Part shown: in pieces, positions 10,937 to 22,340 of the stretch | Layout: each line of letters opens with the position of its first letter | Numbering within the stretch: the stretch's first letter is position 1 | NCBI GenBank assembly: GCA_029582155.1 | Contig: CM055905.1 | Coordinates: forward strand, 64,571,952 to 64,635,951 | DNA from: Panopea generosa | Lineage: Eukaryota > Mollusca > Bivalvia > Adapedonta > Hiatellidae | DNA: 64,000 nt | Direction of reading: 5' to 3' | The notes under the pieces: generated by a model | The model's input: the letters and a program-made list of their open reading frames with translations, nothing else | The model's database searches: none | Told to the model about the DNA's origin: nothing | Position numbers and translations under genes: made by a program

Positions 10937-11365
10937 GCGACACACACACATATACAGGTATGAAGAGGTACATAGGTAAGAGAAGTAAACTTACCTTGAC
11001 ACACATACACTCCTTGTACATAGGTATGAGGAGAGAGAATCTTACCCCAACACACATACACTCCTCATACATAGGTACAAGGAGAGGGAAACTTACTTTG
11101 ACACACATACACTCATCATATATTGGTATGAGGAGAGGGAAACTTACCTTGACACACATATATTCCTTGTACATAGGTATGAGGAGAGAGAAACTTACCT
11201 TGACACACATACACTCCTCATACATGGGTTTAAGGAGAGAGAATCTTACCTTGACACACATACACTTCTCATACATTGGTATGAGGAGAGGGAATCTTAC
11301 CCTGACACACATACACTCTTATACATTGGTACGAGGAGAGGGAATCTTACCCCGATACACATAAA
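10937..11365 (-). repeat. 51-bp minisatellite, array 2 (right arm)
   Basis: Mirror copy of array 2, about eight units. Unit order and point changes largely match the left arm. Confidence 0.88.
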
Positions 11366-11429
11366 CTCCTTTTTTCTTCTGTGTTGCCTTGAAACTGAGT
11401 TGTTTTTCTATTTTCTTGTTTGATGAGAT

Positions 11430-12310
11430 TTTTTACTTAGGCGTAAGTTTTTCTATTGTGTTTATTGTGCCATGAGTAGAATCTATACATATAACATCAG
11501 GGGCATAATGTTTAAATTCTATAGCCTGTTCTTTGGTCCTCAGAACCAACATGAAATCTTCTTTCCTAAGTTGGATAGAATTAGATTGTGTGTGTTGCTG
11601 CTTATATAACAGTACAGGATTATTGGGGAGTGACTGCAGACTTTGAACTCTTAAATGCACTGATGTTGATTACTAATATTTTGTACCATGGATAAACGTG
11701 ACCTAATCTGATTCCTTACAGATTCTGGGATAGGAAGGAAACGAGTTTGATTTAAACCAGTTGCATGAAAAGGAGTCTGTATGTACTTCACAGAAACAAC
11801 CCCAGAACTTTGCACTATTACATTCATTCTTGATGGGCAGATCTTACCTATTTTTGCTGAGCCTTTACGTGCACGTTTATTACTTAAAACAGCATTCTTA
11901 ATGTTATTACTATTTTCACTAAGTTTTGAACCACTACGATAACATATAAAGTTCTTGTATACTTTACCACAGACCTTTTCGTAGCTAAGCACTTAAAAAA
12001 CACATTATTTGTACGTTCCTCATTGGATTTCCAACACACAAATTCCTGTTCAGTTTTAAAATTAAATGTTTGTATTGCCATTTCAGTTCCATGAATAGTC
12101 TTAAGGTGTTCAGCCATTTTTTCTACTGTCCTAAACTTTTCAGAACAAGATGGTACACTGCAAGGAATTGAAGTCAATGGTTTTTCCTTTTTGTCTAATG
12201 GACTAGAACGGCATTTACGACTATGTCTTTTCAAACTTTTCTTTGAAGAGAAATACATATTGCAATGACTACAAACAGTTCCAACAAGACAAGAGTCTTT
12301 ACCTTATGGT
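11430..12310 (-). pseudogene. C2H2/FLYWCH-like and MULE transposase N-terminus, right arm, frameshifted
   Basis: Same domain order as the left-arm fragment. Here the two left-arm nonsense positions are sense (K after SSPLD, R after KICPS), so this copy is closer to the ancestor. It has its own defect: one A is missing in 'tacgaaaaggtctg' (about 11985), which shifts the frame after CLATK. The stop/frame change near 11650 is shared with the left arm and so predates arm formation. The final motif here is CIDSTHGT with the expected Asp, where the left arm has CIESTHGT. Together the arms show a once-coding transposase N-terminus that has decayed independently since duplication. Confidence 0.6.
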
Positions 12311-12337
12311 GGGTTTATGTAAACGTGATCAGTAAAG

Positions 12338-14496
12338 CTACTGCAGACGGCTACTACCAATGTTATCAAATGCTACTGATGGATCTGAAGTTATTACACT
12401 CTCGTTGAAAGAAGTACTTTTTAAATCATCTACAACAGAAGTATTACCACAATTAAGTAATTCATTTGCTACATTCTGGTAAGGAAATGTGGATCCAGTG
12501 ACATCATCAACTGCAATATCATGATGACCTCCTCCTACACTGGTTGTATACAAATTATGAATAGGAGCTGCTGATATGTAACTGTTTTGTTCATCAACAG
12601 TGATAGTATTAACAATATTATTAGCATTACCACCTTGGTTAACAAAAATATTACGCCTGAAATGCCTACTTAAAGCGACTATACACTCAAATCCAGCATA
12701 TACACCATCTAAAGATAACCTGTTTAAATCGTCATTCATTGATCCTTGGATAAAGAAATCATTGAAATCAACTTCATTTTCCCTAATATAAGACACTGCA
12801 ATTTGCCGTAACTCGGAATAACTACTTTCATGACCAAATAATCCGAAACTAACAGCTCTAAAAAGACAATTGCCATCTCCATACACATGCCGCCTAATTA
12901 AACCAAAATTACGAGTATATTCATCCTGATTAAATATATCAAGAAGTACAAGAGCTCTACTACATGTGTCTACACATTGCATGCTGAAACTGTTCATCTG
13001 AAACAAAAGTTGTTTTCTACCATTACAATTAACTACAAAATAGTATGTTCACACAAACACATGCTTGTATTTGTGAAAAAATATATCACCAAAGTAAGTA
13101 TAGAATTTCACAAATCAATAATTTAATTTCCAATACTTAATATAAAAAGTATTCTTTAGTAAAATATACTTCCATAACTATTAATTACAATTTGAATATC
13201 TAAGTATTACTAGTATTTGTATTATCTTTCTTTTGTTGTTATACCTGATCAAACACATCTGGAGCTGTCTGGCTGTGTAAACCGGAACCATTAGTCTTGA
13301 AAGAGAAATACATTAATATCGATGATCAAAATATTTGGAGTACTCTCAGTTCTTTCCTTTAATCAAAATCAATAGGTATCAGGTGAGTTTAACTTACCTT
13401 GACACACATACACTCTTTATATAAAGGTACAAGGTGAGTTTAACTTCCCTTGACACACATACATTCTTCATACCCAGGTGTCAGGTGAGTGAAACTTACC
13501 TTGACACATATATACTCTTTATACACAGTTGTCAGGTGAGTGAAACTTACCTTGGCACACATACACAGGTGTCAGGTGAGTGAAACTAACTTGGACACAC
13601 ATACACAGTTGTCAGGTGATTGAAACTTTCCTTTGCACACATACACTCTTCATACACAGGTACCAGGTTAGTAAAACTTACAATGACACACATATACTCT
13701 TAATACAGATCTCAGATGAGTGAAACTTACCTTGACACATATACACTCTTCATACACAGTTGTCAGATGAGTGAAACTTACCTTGGCACACAGGTGTCAG
13801 GTGAGTGAAACTAACTTAGACACACATACACAATTGTCAGGTGATTGAAACTGACCTTTGCACACAAACACTCTTCATACACAGGTACCAGGTGAGTGAA
13901 ACTTACCTTGACACACATACACTCTTAATACAGATCTCAGTTGAGTGAAATTTACCTTGACACATATACACTCTTCATACACAGGTACCAGGTGACTGAA
14001 ACTTACCTTGACACACAAACACTCTTCATACCAAGGTGTCAGGTGAGTGAAACTTACCTTGACACATACAGTTGTCAGGTGAGTAAAACTTACCTTGACA
14101 CACATACACTCTTCATACCAAGGTGTCAGGTGAATGAAACTTACCTTGACACATACACAGTTGTCAGGTGAGTAAAACTTACCTTGACACACATACACTC
14201 TTCATACACAGTTGTCAGGTGAGTAAAACTTACTTTGACACACATACACTCTTCATACACAGATCTCAGGTGAGTAAAACTTACCCTGACACACATACAC
14301 TCATCACACACAGGTGTCAGGTGAGTAAAACTTACTTTGACACATATACACTCTTCATACACAGGTGTCAGTTGAGTTTAACTTACCTTGGCACACATCA
14401 ACTTAATTTACTAAATATATGTTTATTATATAACTGGATAATATCTTCAAGTGCCTGATTAGGACTAACTTCAACTAGTTGCTGAGTTGGTGCTAC
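12338..14496 (-). CDS. OTU-domain cysteine protease (right arm), intact main exon
   Basis: Minus-strand exons: 14434-14496 (VAPTQQLVEVSP...), 13245-13295 (TNGSGLHSQTAPDVFDQ) and the main exon 12338-12997, beginning MNSFSMQCVDTC after 'gtttcag'. The main exon is open for about 219 codons to a stop after SSRLQ. OTU features: GDGNCLFRAVSFGLFG with the predicted nucleophile Cys about 48 residues into the exon, a helix region (SSYSELRQIAVSYIREN), and GGGHHDIAVDDV holding the predicted catalytic His. OTU proteases cleave ubiquitin chains; similar domains also occur as cargo of DNA transposons and in retroelements. A transposase fragment follows 80 bp downstream in the same direction, so transposon cargo is a real possibility. 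The donor after 14434 is damaged as in the left arm, so joining to the 5' exon may fail. The first exon is not visible. Confidence 0.62.
13376..14397 (-). repeat. 51-bp minisatellite, array 1 (right arm)
   Basis: Mirror of array 1 with a different unit composition and a slightly shorter span. Each unit has 'acttaccttgacacacat' and 'caggtgtcaggtgagt' when read on the plus strand. Confidence 0.9.
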
Positions 14497-14738
14497 CTGA
14501 AATCACAAGTAAATACTTAAGGTGCAAATAAGATAACCCCCTATATTTTTATAAATTTTGGTGTTGTTAAACAGACATTTGATAATTGACTTTCAATTAA
14601 AACCTTTTCATCAATCATTAGTGACTGGTAGTCTAGTAACACATGCTGTCTCAATGAGGTGAATATTTGTATCAAGCTATATCAAATTCGTTTAAGGGAT
14701 TAAGATCATTTGGAGCAGTCATTAGACACTATGCTAAT

Positions 14739-15106
14739 GAGTGGTTGCATAGATAATTGAAACTTAAGCGCAAAAGTTTAACCTTGGTGTCTACAGACGA
14801 CGCTGACAACGACGCCGGGGTCATGACAATAGCTCTCCTTGGACTTCGTCCTGGCAAGCTAAAAATGAATGGGTATGCGTTCATGCAGGACCCTCATGCA
14901 CTTTGGGGGAGATTGGCCTGCTTTTTTCCCTTATTGTGGGGCGCTTTGCCTGAGTGAACTAAGCTTAATATTGGAGGACATTGCCAAGATTCTAAAGTCA
15001 AATATTCGTTTTAGGCAGAAAAGCAAGTGGGCTCGAATAAGGAATGGTGGCAGGGATGGATGATTGCTAAATGCAGCCAATTCAGTTTGTAAACATCAAT
15101 AAAGGT
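14739..15106. repeat. Degenerate interspersed repeat fragment
   Basis: GC-richer than its surroundings, with 'gacgacgctgacaacgacg' and 'gtcatgacaatagctctcc'. Short open frames run through it (14757-15063), but they show no domain, and the composition suggests a dispersed repeat fragment rather than a gene. Confidence 0.4.
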
Positions 15107-15270
15107 AAGCAGAGTGGTAGTGTAGTGGATAGTGATGGCCACTCACACCAGAGGTTGAGAGTTTGATCCAAAGCTCGACCAGATGCCTCTCGAAAAACAA
15201 CATTCCATACTGGTTCTACCAGAAAGCAGACTCAAGAACTATTCATTTAAGCTCTGAACTTTTTTCTTCA
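15107..15270 (+). repeat. tRNA-derived SINE
   Basis: tRNA-like head with A-box-like 'tggtagtgtagtggatag' and B-box-like 'gagtttgatcc', then a body with 'actggttctaccagaaagca'. The body motif is shared with the SINEs at 29278 and (minus) 2135. Confidence 0.65.
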
Positions 15271-15297
15271 CGTTCAAGCCAAAATAAAAAATAGATG

Positions 15298-15534
15298 AGG
15301 CCATTATCGATTAATTGCTAGATTATAATCCAATTTTTTTCTCAAAAAAAACAGGGATGGCGGGAGGATTTTATTTTTTATTTTCATTTTTAAATTTTTT
15401 TATGTCTTTTTAATAAAAAATGAATATACATGTATATATTTTCTATGAAAATAATAAGGCAGGGTGACATGAACATAAGGGGGTGGACAGGGATGATAAT
15501 CTAGCAATTAATTTATTATGGCCTAAACTGATAT
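15298..15534. repeat. MITE-like TIR element
   Basis: Left end 'aggccattat...attaattgctagattat' and right end 'ataatctagcaattaat...aggcct-like' are reverse complements over about 30 bases with mismatches. The interior is A/T-rich. Related fragments are at 20627-20760 and 35322-35450. No autonomous protein is encoded. Confidence 0.65.
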
Positions 15535-16307
15535 AAACAAAATGGTTTAAATCTATTAATTAATACAATAATGACTGCACGATACATATCCAGTGAAATT
15601 CTAAGTAATTGTCACCATATCACATATTCACAATATCAAATTTTACATTAATCTTTTAAATTAACATTTAACTCTCGAAATATTTTGGTAAATTACATGA
15701 CAATTTATGTAAATAGAATTTGAGAAAATAAAATTACCAAACTTACATGCACATGTAGATTTGGGATCTATTTCATTTCTTTACGGTTTTACACTCTTAT
15801 TCTTCAACCTTTCTGATATCTGAATAAAAAAAATTATTTCCAAATGTTTACAGTTCAATTATGTTCTTGTTACAGTCGAAGGACAAAACATGCAACAAAT
15901 AATAGGTCAAATCAAGGCCATCCTTAAAAAAATATTTGTTTGCTGTGCTCAGACTTTTTTTTATTTGCCAAATTTTGATTTTGCATAGTCATTTTAAGAA
16001 AATCATGAAAAAAAAATTAACACTTTGAAAGTAAATAAAAATGTTCGGGTAGCTGCAATTTTGAGCGAGTAGTTAGGAGCAGGGCAAACAATTATTTTTT
16101 TAAGGCCCAATGTTTTTTTTAACAGTTTAAAATAATAATTACATTGCAGCCCTGATTTAACACAGTTCCCAGGAACCAAAGACAAAACCTTGATATAGAT
16201 GGAACACTTTATAAATAGTCGTGGCTATGGAAAGTTGCACATGTGGAATGAGACATCATCTGTGGATGCAAACATCTGATTATTTCCTGAAATGATGACT
16301 AACCCGG
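15535..16307. other. No gene recognised
   Basis: A/T-rich DNA without convincing exons or structured repeats. Confidence 0.4.
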
Positions 16308-16489
16308 TACAGTAAAACCTGTCTTAAGCAGCCGGTCAAGGGAATTGGCAAAAGTGGTCTTTTGACACAGGTTGTTGCTTGATACAAGTTAATTTGCTCT
16401 TTAAGCATAGAAATGGGAAATCGCAAATGTGGCTGCTCAAGACAAGTAGTTGCTTAATATAGGTGACCGCATACACAGGTTTGACTGTA
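16308..16489. mobile_element. Short TA-flanked TIR element (CAGT...ACTG), diverged copy
   Basis: About 180 bp with ends 'cagtaaaacctgtcttaag' and 'cacaggtttgactg', flanked by TA. This matches the 180-bp elements at 18975-19154 and 33673-33852. CAGT ends and TA flanks are typical of Tc1/mariner/pogo-type non-autonomous elements. Confidence 0.75.
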
Positions 16490-17815
16490 TATATTGTTAT
16501 TATATTTTTCTATTGTATATATCGATAATTTGGACAAAAACAACTGTAATGAAACATAAATAAGTTAGGTGCAATTGATGCACAAATTAAGACATGGTCA
16601 TAGTTGGAAATAACATAATGAGCTCACAAAAACTTTGCGGTTTAGTTTAGATTTTTCAATTGTTATAACATGATTTTTTCATAAATCTTGTTGCCCTTAA
16701 AAAACGTGTTATATTCAGTTTCACGTTATACCGGACTATAAGAATCTTACATGGAATTTAGTTTGGATAGAAAATTTCGTCCGGAGGAATAACTGTTTTG
16801 GCAAAATGAGGCTCTTCCGAGTTCCCGCGAAAACAGTTATACCAGGGATTTTCTATCCGAACCAAAAAAGCCATTGAATACATATATTAACTTAATTTAT
16901 CATTATAGATTTTACAACCGTTGCTTTTAAGGCATTTAATTACATGATTTACGTCATATATTTTTACGTTATCTGGATTGTTTTAACATCATAGTGCGAG
17001 AATTTTATTTCGGCCTTAGGGTGAGATTGAAATATCTAACCCAGGTAAAAAAGCAGATGTCCTTATCTGGTATGGAAGAACATGCTTTATCGGGACTGCA
17101 ACATTGTGTATAGTTGTCAAATAATTATTACAATTTTTCCCCTCTAAAAATCAAAATCTCTTATTGAGTTGTCAAGTGGTTCACCAAGTCCTCAGTTCAA
17201 TTCCCATCTCATCTGGGTTTTTTTTTCAAAAGCACTCATTTTAAATTATCAAAGTATCTTATTCGGCCAAGGTACTACAAAAAGCATACAATCCTTTGGA
17301 GGGTATTTAAATCCATTGGTCCTATGTACAGAGTCATACCCAGTGAAAGAAAAGTATCTCACTGAGCTACTATGTTAATCTGTGATTCAAATGCATGTTA
17401 ATCTCACTCGGGAATGAGAAACTTCCTATAATAATCAGTCCATTGTTCATGACATGAGAACATACATTACAATATAACCAAAAGGGAGTTAAAAAAAAAA
17501 GACAGTTCTAAAGAGAAAAAATGTTGGGAAACGCCAAGCTAATACCTCATTCCAAGCAATGTTTTTATTTGAAAACCAAAATGTTCCTGGTACAAACCTA
17601 GTGGAAAAACTTAATTTGCAAATAAAATAGTTTTTGTTTCAGAAAGTTGGCTAGTCACCGCCTTTAAATAAAAATCTGTTTTCACTTTAATTTTTATCAA
17701 CTCCTTGATGAAACATAAGTTAACATGACATATGATAGAGATAAATCTGTACGCATATGTTCAATTAATTTGCTTTATTATTTCTTCTTTTACATGGGTG
17801 GCAAAATTGGAAGAC
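16490..17815. other. No gene recognised
   Basis: No coding exon seen. A weak tRNA-like B-box ('agttcaattcccatc') at about 17192 may be a degraded SINE head. Confidence 0.4.
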
Positions 17816-17980
17816 GGACAAAACCCCCTACACTGTTTTTAATAGAGTGGACAAAACCCCCTACAACAATTTATCAGAGTGGACAAACCCCCCCCCCCCC
17901 CCCCCCCCCCTCACACTTCTTTTTACAGAGTGGACAAAAACCCCTACATCATTTTTTCTTAGTGGACAAAACACCCTAAA
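17816..17980. repeat. Minisatellite 'agtggacaaaacccc' with a 23-C run
   Basis: About five units of roughly 30 bp, each containing 'gtggacaaa' followed by a C run and a variable T-rich part. One unit has expanded to a run of 23 C (17888-17910). The proline-rich open frame across it is not a gene. Confidence 0.8.
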
Positions 17981-18108
17981 TATTTTTTGATATAATGGTC
18001 AATGTAGAAACAGAGCACTTAAGATACCAACAAGGAGCCGGCCAAAAAACGAGTGAAGAGACAAACTGTAGTGCATCAACATAAACTCAAATCTCTATGT
18101 GAACAATT

Positions 18109-18369
18109 CAACATGAAGGAAAAATCTCTCCCAAAATTTCTCTTTAGCATAGGACATTGTATATAAGATAACATTAAAAATTGTAAAAGTTTTAAAACAA
18201 ATGATTGATAAATGAATGTACTATTACATTATTATGTGCTTCAACAAGAAGGAAATATCTCTCAGAATTTCTGTTTAGCATAGAACATATGTATAAGATT
18301 GCATTAAAAATTGTAAGACAAATGACTGATAAATGAATGTACTATTACACTATTTAGTATTATGTGCAG
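18109..18369. repeat. Tandem duplication of about 130 bp beside the duplication breakpoint
   Basis: Two diverged copies beginning 'caacatgaaggaaa' (about 18109) and 'caacaagaaggaaa' (about 18242), sharing 'atgaatgtactattaca'. The second copy ends exactly where the 12-kb duplicated block begins. Confidence 0.75.
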
Positions 18370-18779
18370 TTGCCATAGTCTTAATGATGATGATATGCAA
18401 CATTGGTACTCATTGTCATTCTACTGTGATCACTGATTCAAGTGTGAAAGTTATCCAGTAACTTGCGGAGATGGGTGAGCTCGAGTATTGGTTTACCTTC
18501 CAGGATCCCAGAAAAGAAAAATAAGTGTAATGGATTGTCTGTTAGCCCTCGATGGCATACAAATGATGCAAAATATACAAACAAAAACAAACGTAATTTT
18601 CTCTGATTTAGTTTTTATAAAACATGAGTACATTAAAGTATAATCTAAGATTCTAATATCTTCTTCTTCGACAAGAAGGTAAATTTATGTTTGCTGTAGT
18701 ATCTTCAAACAAAATAGTTTAAAGTAAAATGTTGGTTTATTATAGTTTTTGAAAGGGCAAGCCATAATGGGCTTATGAG

Positions 18780-18970
18780 CCTTTATGTTTTACACATATA
18801 CTTCCCAAAAGCTATCTTTGTCAGGCAGCAGACTGCAAGATAGTCGGTTCCCATCAACTTAACTAGCTACTGAGGGAGCAAGCCGCCCCATAAAAAAAAC
18901 TAAGTGCTTCCACCAGGATTTCAACTTTTGACCTCCCGTTTCTGAGATGGACACTGTAACCAATAGGCTA
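18780..18970 (-). repeat. Degenerate SINE-like sequence (minus strand)
   Basis: 'accaggatttcaactttt' followed by 'gacactgtaaccaatagg' reads on the minus strand like a tRNA-type B-box and head. Same sequence in copy 2 at about 33478-33668. Confidence 0.35.
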
Positions 18971-18974
18971 CATA

Positions 18975-19154
18975 CAGTCAAACCTGTCTTAAGCAGCCAG
19001 TCGAGGGGAATTGAGCAAAAATGACCTTTTAAGACAGCTTGTTGCTTCATACATGTTAGTTTGATCTGAAAACATAACAATGGGAAATAACAATTGTGGC
19101 TGTTTAAGACAGGTGGCTGCTTAATAGAGGTGGCTGCTTACACAGGTTTGACTG
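18975..19154. mobile_element. 180-bp TA-flanked TIR element
   Basis: Starts 'cagtcaaacctgtcttaag' and ends 'acacaggtttgactg', reverse complements over most of 20 bases, with TA on each side. Non-autonomous Tc1/mariner/pogo-like MITE. Present at the matching position in copy 2, so it inserted before the duplication. Confidence 0.85.
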
Positions 19155-19437
19155 TACTTAAAATCTAATGTTGATTGGTTATTAATTTACTTTATAATCA
19201 GTATCAAGGAAATCAAATGCATTTTAACTGGAACCAGTCTAAAATCATAATCATCTATCTGCTTTACTTGGTCTTATCTCACAACCTCAGACGTGTTGGG
19301 CAGACACTCTACCGTTAAACATTTTACCTTTGAGTGAATTTGATTGGCATTTATTGGTTGATAATGTGTAAAAGATTTCTTATTCGGAAGATATTTCTAT
19401 TTAAATAGTTTCACTAAAAGTGTTTCTTTTTGTACAG

Positions 19438-19599
19438 CAGGAACACTTTGAGAAATGTCAATTTAAACCAGTACAGTGCACAGATTGTAGTCAAGCAGTT
19501 GCCATGACAGCATTGGAAGAACACTCGACAAAACAATGTCCACATAGAGTTATCAACTGTAAATTCTGCAAGGTTCAGATACGTGCAAGTGAAACAGAG
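19438..19599 (+). pseudogene. Orphan TRAF zinc-finger exon (copy 1)
   Basis: A complete exon with acceptor 'tacagcag' and donor 'gag-gtttgt', encoding EHFEKCQFKPVQCTDC, then SQAVAMTALEEHSTKQCPHR and VINCKFCKVQIRASETE. Its Cys/His spacing is that of TRAF-type zinc fingers. It is identical to the copy-2 exon (34131-34292) except for Thr instead of Ala in AVAM(T/A)ALEEH. No RING or first-finger exons precede it in the window; the sequence upstream of 18370 is unrelated. It is open and splice-competent but orphaned, unless upstream exons lie outside the region I can link. Confidence 0.65.
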
Positions 19600-22340
19600 G
19601 TTTGTAAACACATAAGCAATGAAGCTTTTAATTGTTATTTTTTTAATAATACCATACATGTAAAGTAAATGATATAAGACAGTTACCATAGCTGTCAGAA
19701 ATAGAACACACTGTAATTATATGCAAGTCAAAACGGTATTAGTGGTCACCTATTGTAAACAGTTAGTGGTTTCCTCATTTATTCTGTTAAGTATTTGCTT
19801 ACAAGTGTTAAACAGTATGAGATCCGTTAATATGAACTACACTCAACCCTGCATTAAGCAAGTCGAGGGAGCAAAAGATTTTTTTAAAATTTTAAAATTC
19901 GCTAAAACATTTTTATTATGCCTATATATACTTACTGACCCCGATTGCTAAATGTATATATATAAAGATACCAAAATAATATATCGAAATGGAATCTCCT
20001 AACTGGGGCTATATGCCTAGGTTAGACTAAAATAGATTTCCTGTTTGAAATTTGAAATTGCAACATATTTTGTGGCGTAATTAAAGAGTCACATGATTTT
20101 ACTTTGATTTCAATTGTTTCATTATACAAGTTTGTGTTTTTTCAAAGTAACGGTAACATTGTTTTATCTTAGGAGTCCTAATGAAGATGTGAAGGTCATA
20201 AAGCAGTATTTTAGTACAATCTATTTTCAGAATGGGGATTTTATTTCAAGCATACCACTCCAATTTTAAACCTTGAGTTTGCCACGTCTTAATTGTATAC
20301 TTATTAATTAATTATCGGTGTCTGAACGTAAATAGTGATTTTACTGTTAATAAACTGATAGCAATGCATGATTGAATTGGCATCATATCACACTCGTGAA
20401 TAAATGCACAGAGAAAGCATTTAACCACCCAAACATATTGGCGAAGATTAATGAGTGCCAGGTAAAACTGTATGGACAATACGTGTTTATTGTGTATAAC
20501 TCTTAAAACCTATTGTAACCCTTGTTAAGTTGTCAGACAACTTCCGTAAGTTCTACACTATTAATGGACCTATCGACCGGTTAAGTGCCTTATAACTTAA
20601 TATATATAATAATCAATTCTGATAAGGCCATGATGAATTAATTGCTAGATTATCATCCCTGCCTGCACCCTTATTTTCAAAAAATATTTTTTTTTTTTAT
20701 TAAATTAATTTTAAAAAATCAAAATTAAAAAAAATCCTCCTGCCCTTTGAAAGCTAACCATTTAAAGACTCAACCTGGGTTTAAAAGAGGGTAATGGTGG
20801 TGGGAGTGTTTTTTCTTGTTTTTCAAAACACATTCAGACCTGGGAGAGTAATTTTCAAATCTCAAATAAATCTCAAATAAATTCATGGATTGAAAAATTT
20901 GAAAATTGTAATGCAACATAGTCTTAATATTACTCACAGTTCCTGAAATTTTCAGAATACAATTTGCAATAACTTATTACTTATTGCTTCCAACAGACAA
21001 TCAGTTAGAGAGAAATTTGAATTTTGGGGGAGGAGCAAACAAGTCCATATTTGTCATGTGACCAATGTTTGTAAACAAACTAGCATGCTGTAGTTCACAT
21101 GGCTGTATTTAAGATATAATAGTTAAATACAAACTACAAATCATGCAAGACTTACCAAACTTTTAAATGATTTCTTGTATTATCCTTTTTTTAATTATCA
21201 ACAGTATATATCACCATATTTAATTGAATTATATAATTTTTCCTCTTCTTTATTAAAAAAAAGGTCCAATTTATGGTGACACGTGAATGAATCATTTTAC
21301 ATGTGTAACACATCAAACAGAAATGATAGTTTTAGATTCAAACTAAACATAGTGTTTTCACTAGGAATATCATGAATATATATATATAAGGCTTTTGTCA
21401 AATGAAAGCTTTTGAAAGTGACTGAAAATTACCGAATCAAAAACATTTTCTGATCTTTTTCTTAATTATCCGTAAATTCTCAATTACAACTGATTTATTC
21501 ATCATGATTTCTGCTTTAATGAAGCTGAAGTGTTTTCTCTCCCTCCGTGTATTACATCGTTATGACACAAACCAATTTTTATTGATTTTTTTACTTTTTA
21601 TTTTGTTTTTAAAATGCATGGCCTTAACATTGTTCATAACCACCACAACTTATAATTTACAGTTGATACACATGTATGATAAAACACCAACATTAATTAA
21701 AGTTTATTATTAGCACAGTCTCTATCACACAACTTTGTATCCAAGGTATGATTTGATGTATTTTGTTGAAAAAAGACACCTTTTGCAATTTTTAATCACA
21801 TCAACTTTAGTTCAAGTCTAATTCCTAATATATTCAACAAAGTGTTGAGTATTACTTTTTTCTCTTAATAACATCCCAGTATTGATATAATATCCAAGTA
21901 TGAATATAATTGCAAGTTCTGATTTTCCATCACTAAGAGTGACAAAAATATCAGCACATAACAGGTAACATTCTTAATATTTAATTAAACACCCTGTGCT
22001 ATTGACCCCAGAGTCAACATTCCTGTATCAGTTACAATGTAAACTTTCTGCATTGTTTTACAAACATTTTGCTGTCTGATATTATTAATGTTCTATTGTT
22101 AGACCATATTATACACTCCCAGTTGATAAAACACGCCTTGTATAGTAACTAATTTACATCCGATAGTCTGATCGGATGTTGGGGCTTTAAAGAAGAAAAT
22201 AGCAGACTCCGTTTTAAAGGATTCTTCATGAGAGGCAATGAACCATGCAACACCCCGATACTCTCTAGCACCGCTCACACCAGAGGTTGTGGGATTATCA
22301 CATACCATTCTTCACATGTAGCGTATTCAATCTATGGTTG
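19600..22340. other. Gene-poor stretch (copy 1)
   Basis: No exon recognised. Contains a fragment of the 15.3-kb MITE family (20627-20760) and a short palindrome, 'catccgat...atcggatg', at about 22158. Small open frames (19721-19951, 21504-21713) have no recognisable domain. Confidence 0.45.

Larger units (their letters stand above)
9666..14738 (-). repeat. Right arm of large inverted repeat
   Basis: Reverse complement of 3944-9044 (see that entry for edges and differences). Its gene content reads on the minus strand. Outside 14738 the sequence no longer matches the left flank, so the three mini-exons at 2981-3801 are not mirrored. Confidence 0.92.

Noticed and set aside
14757-15063. Small genes after the palindrome
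   Set aside because: Composition and words look like a dispersed repeat; no domain, no splice context.
17725-17979. Proline-rich open frame
   Set aside because: Produced by the poly-C minisatellite.
19414-19689. Minus-strand frame of 91 codons, preserved in copy 2 (34107-34382)
   Set aside because: It is antisense to the TRAF zinc-finger exon. Preservation reflects recent duplication only.
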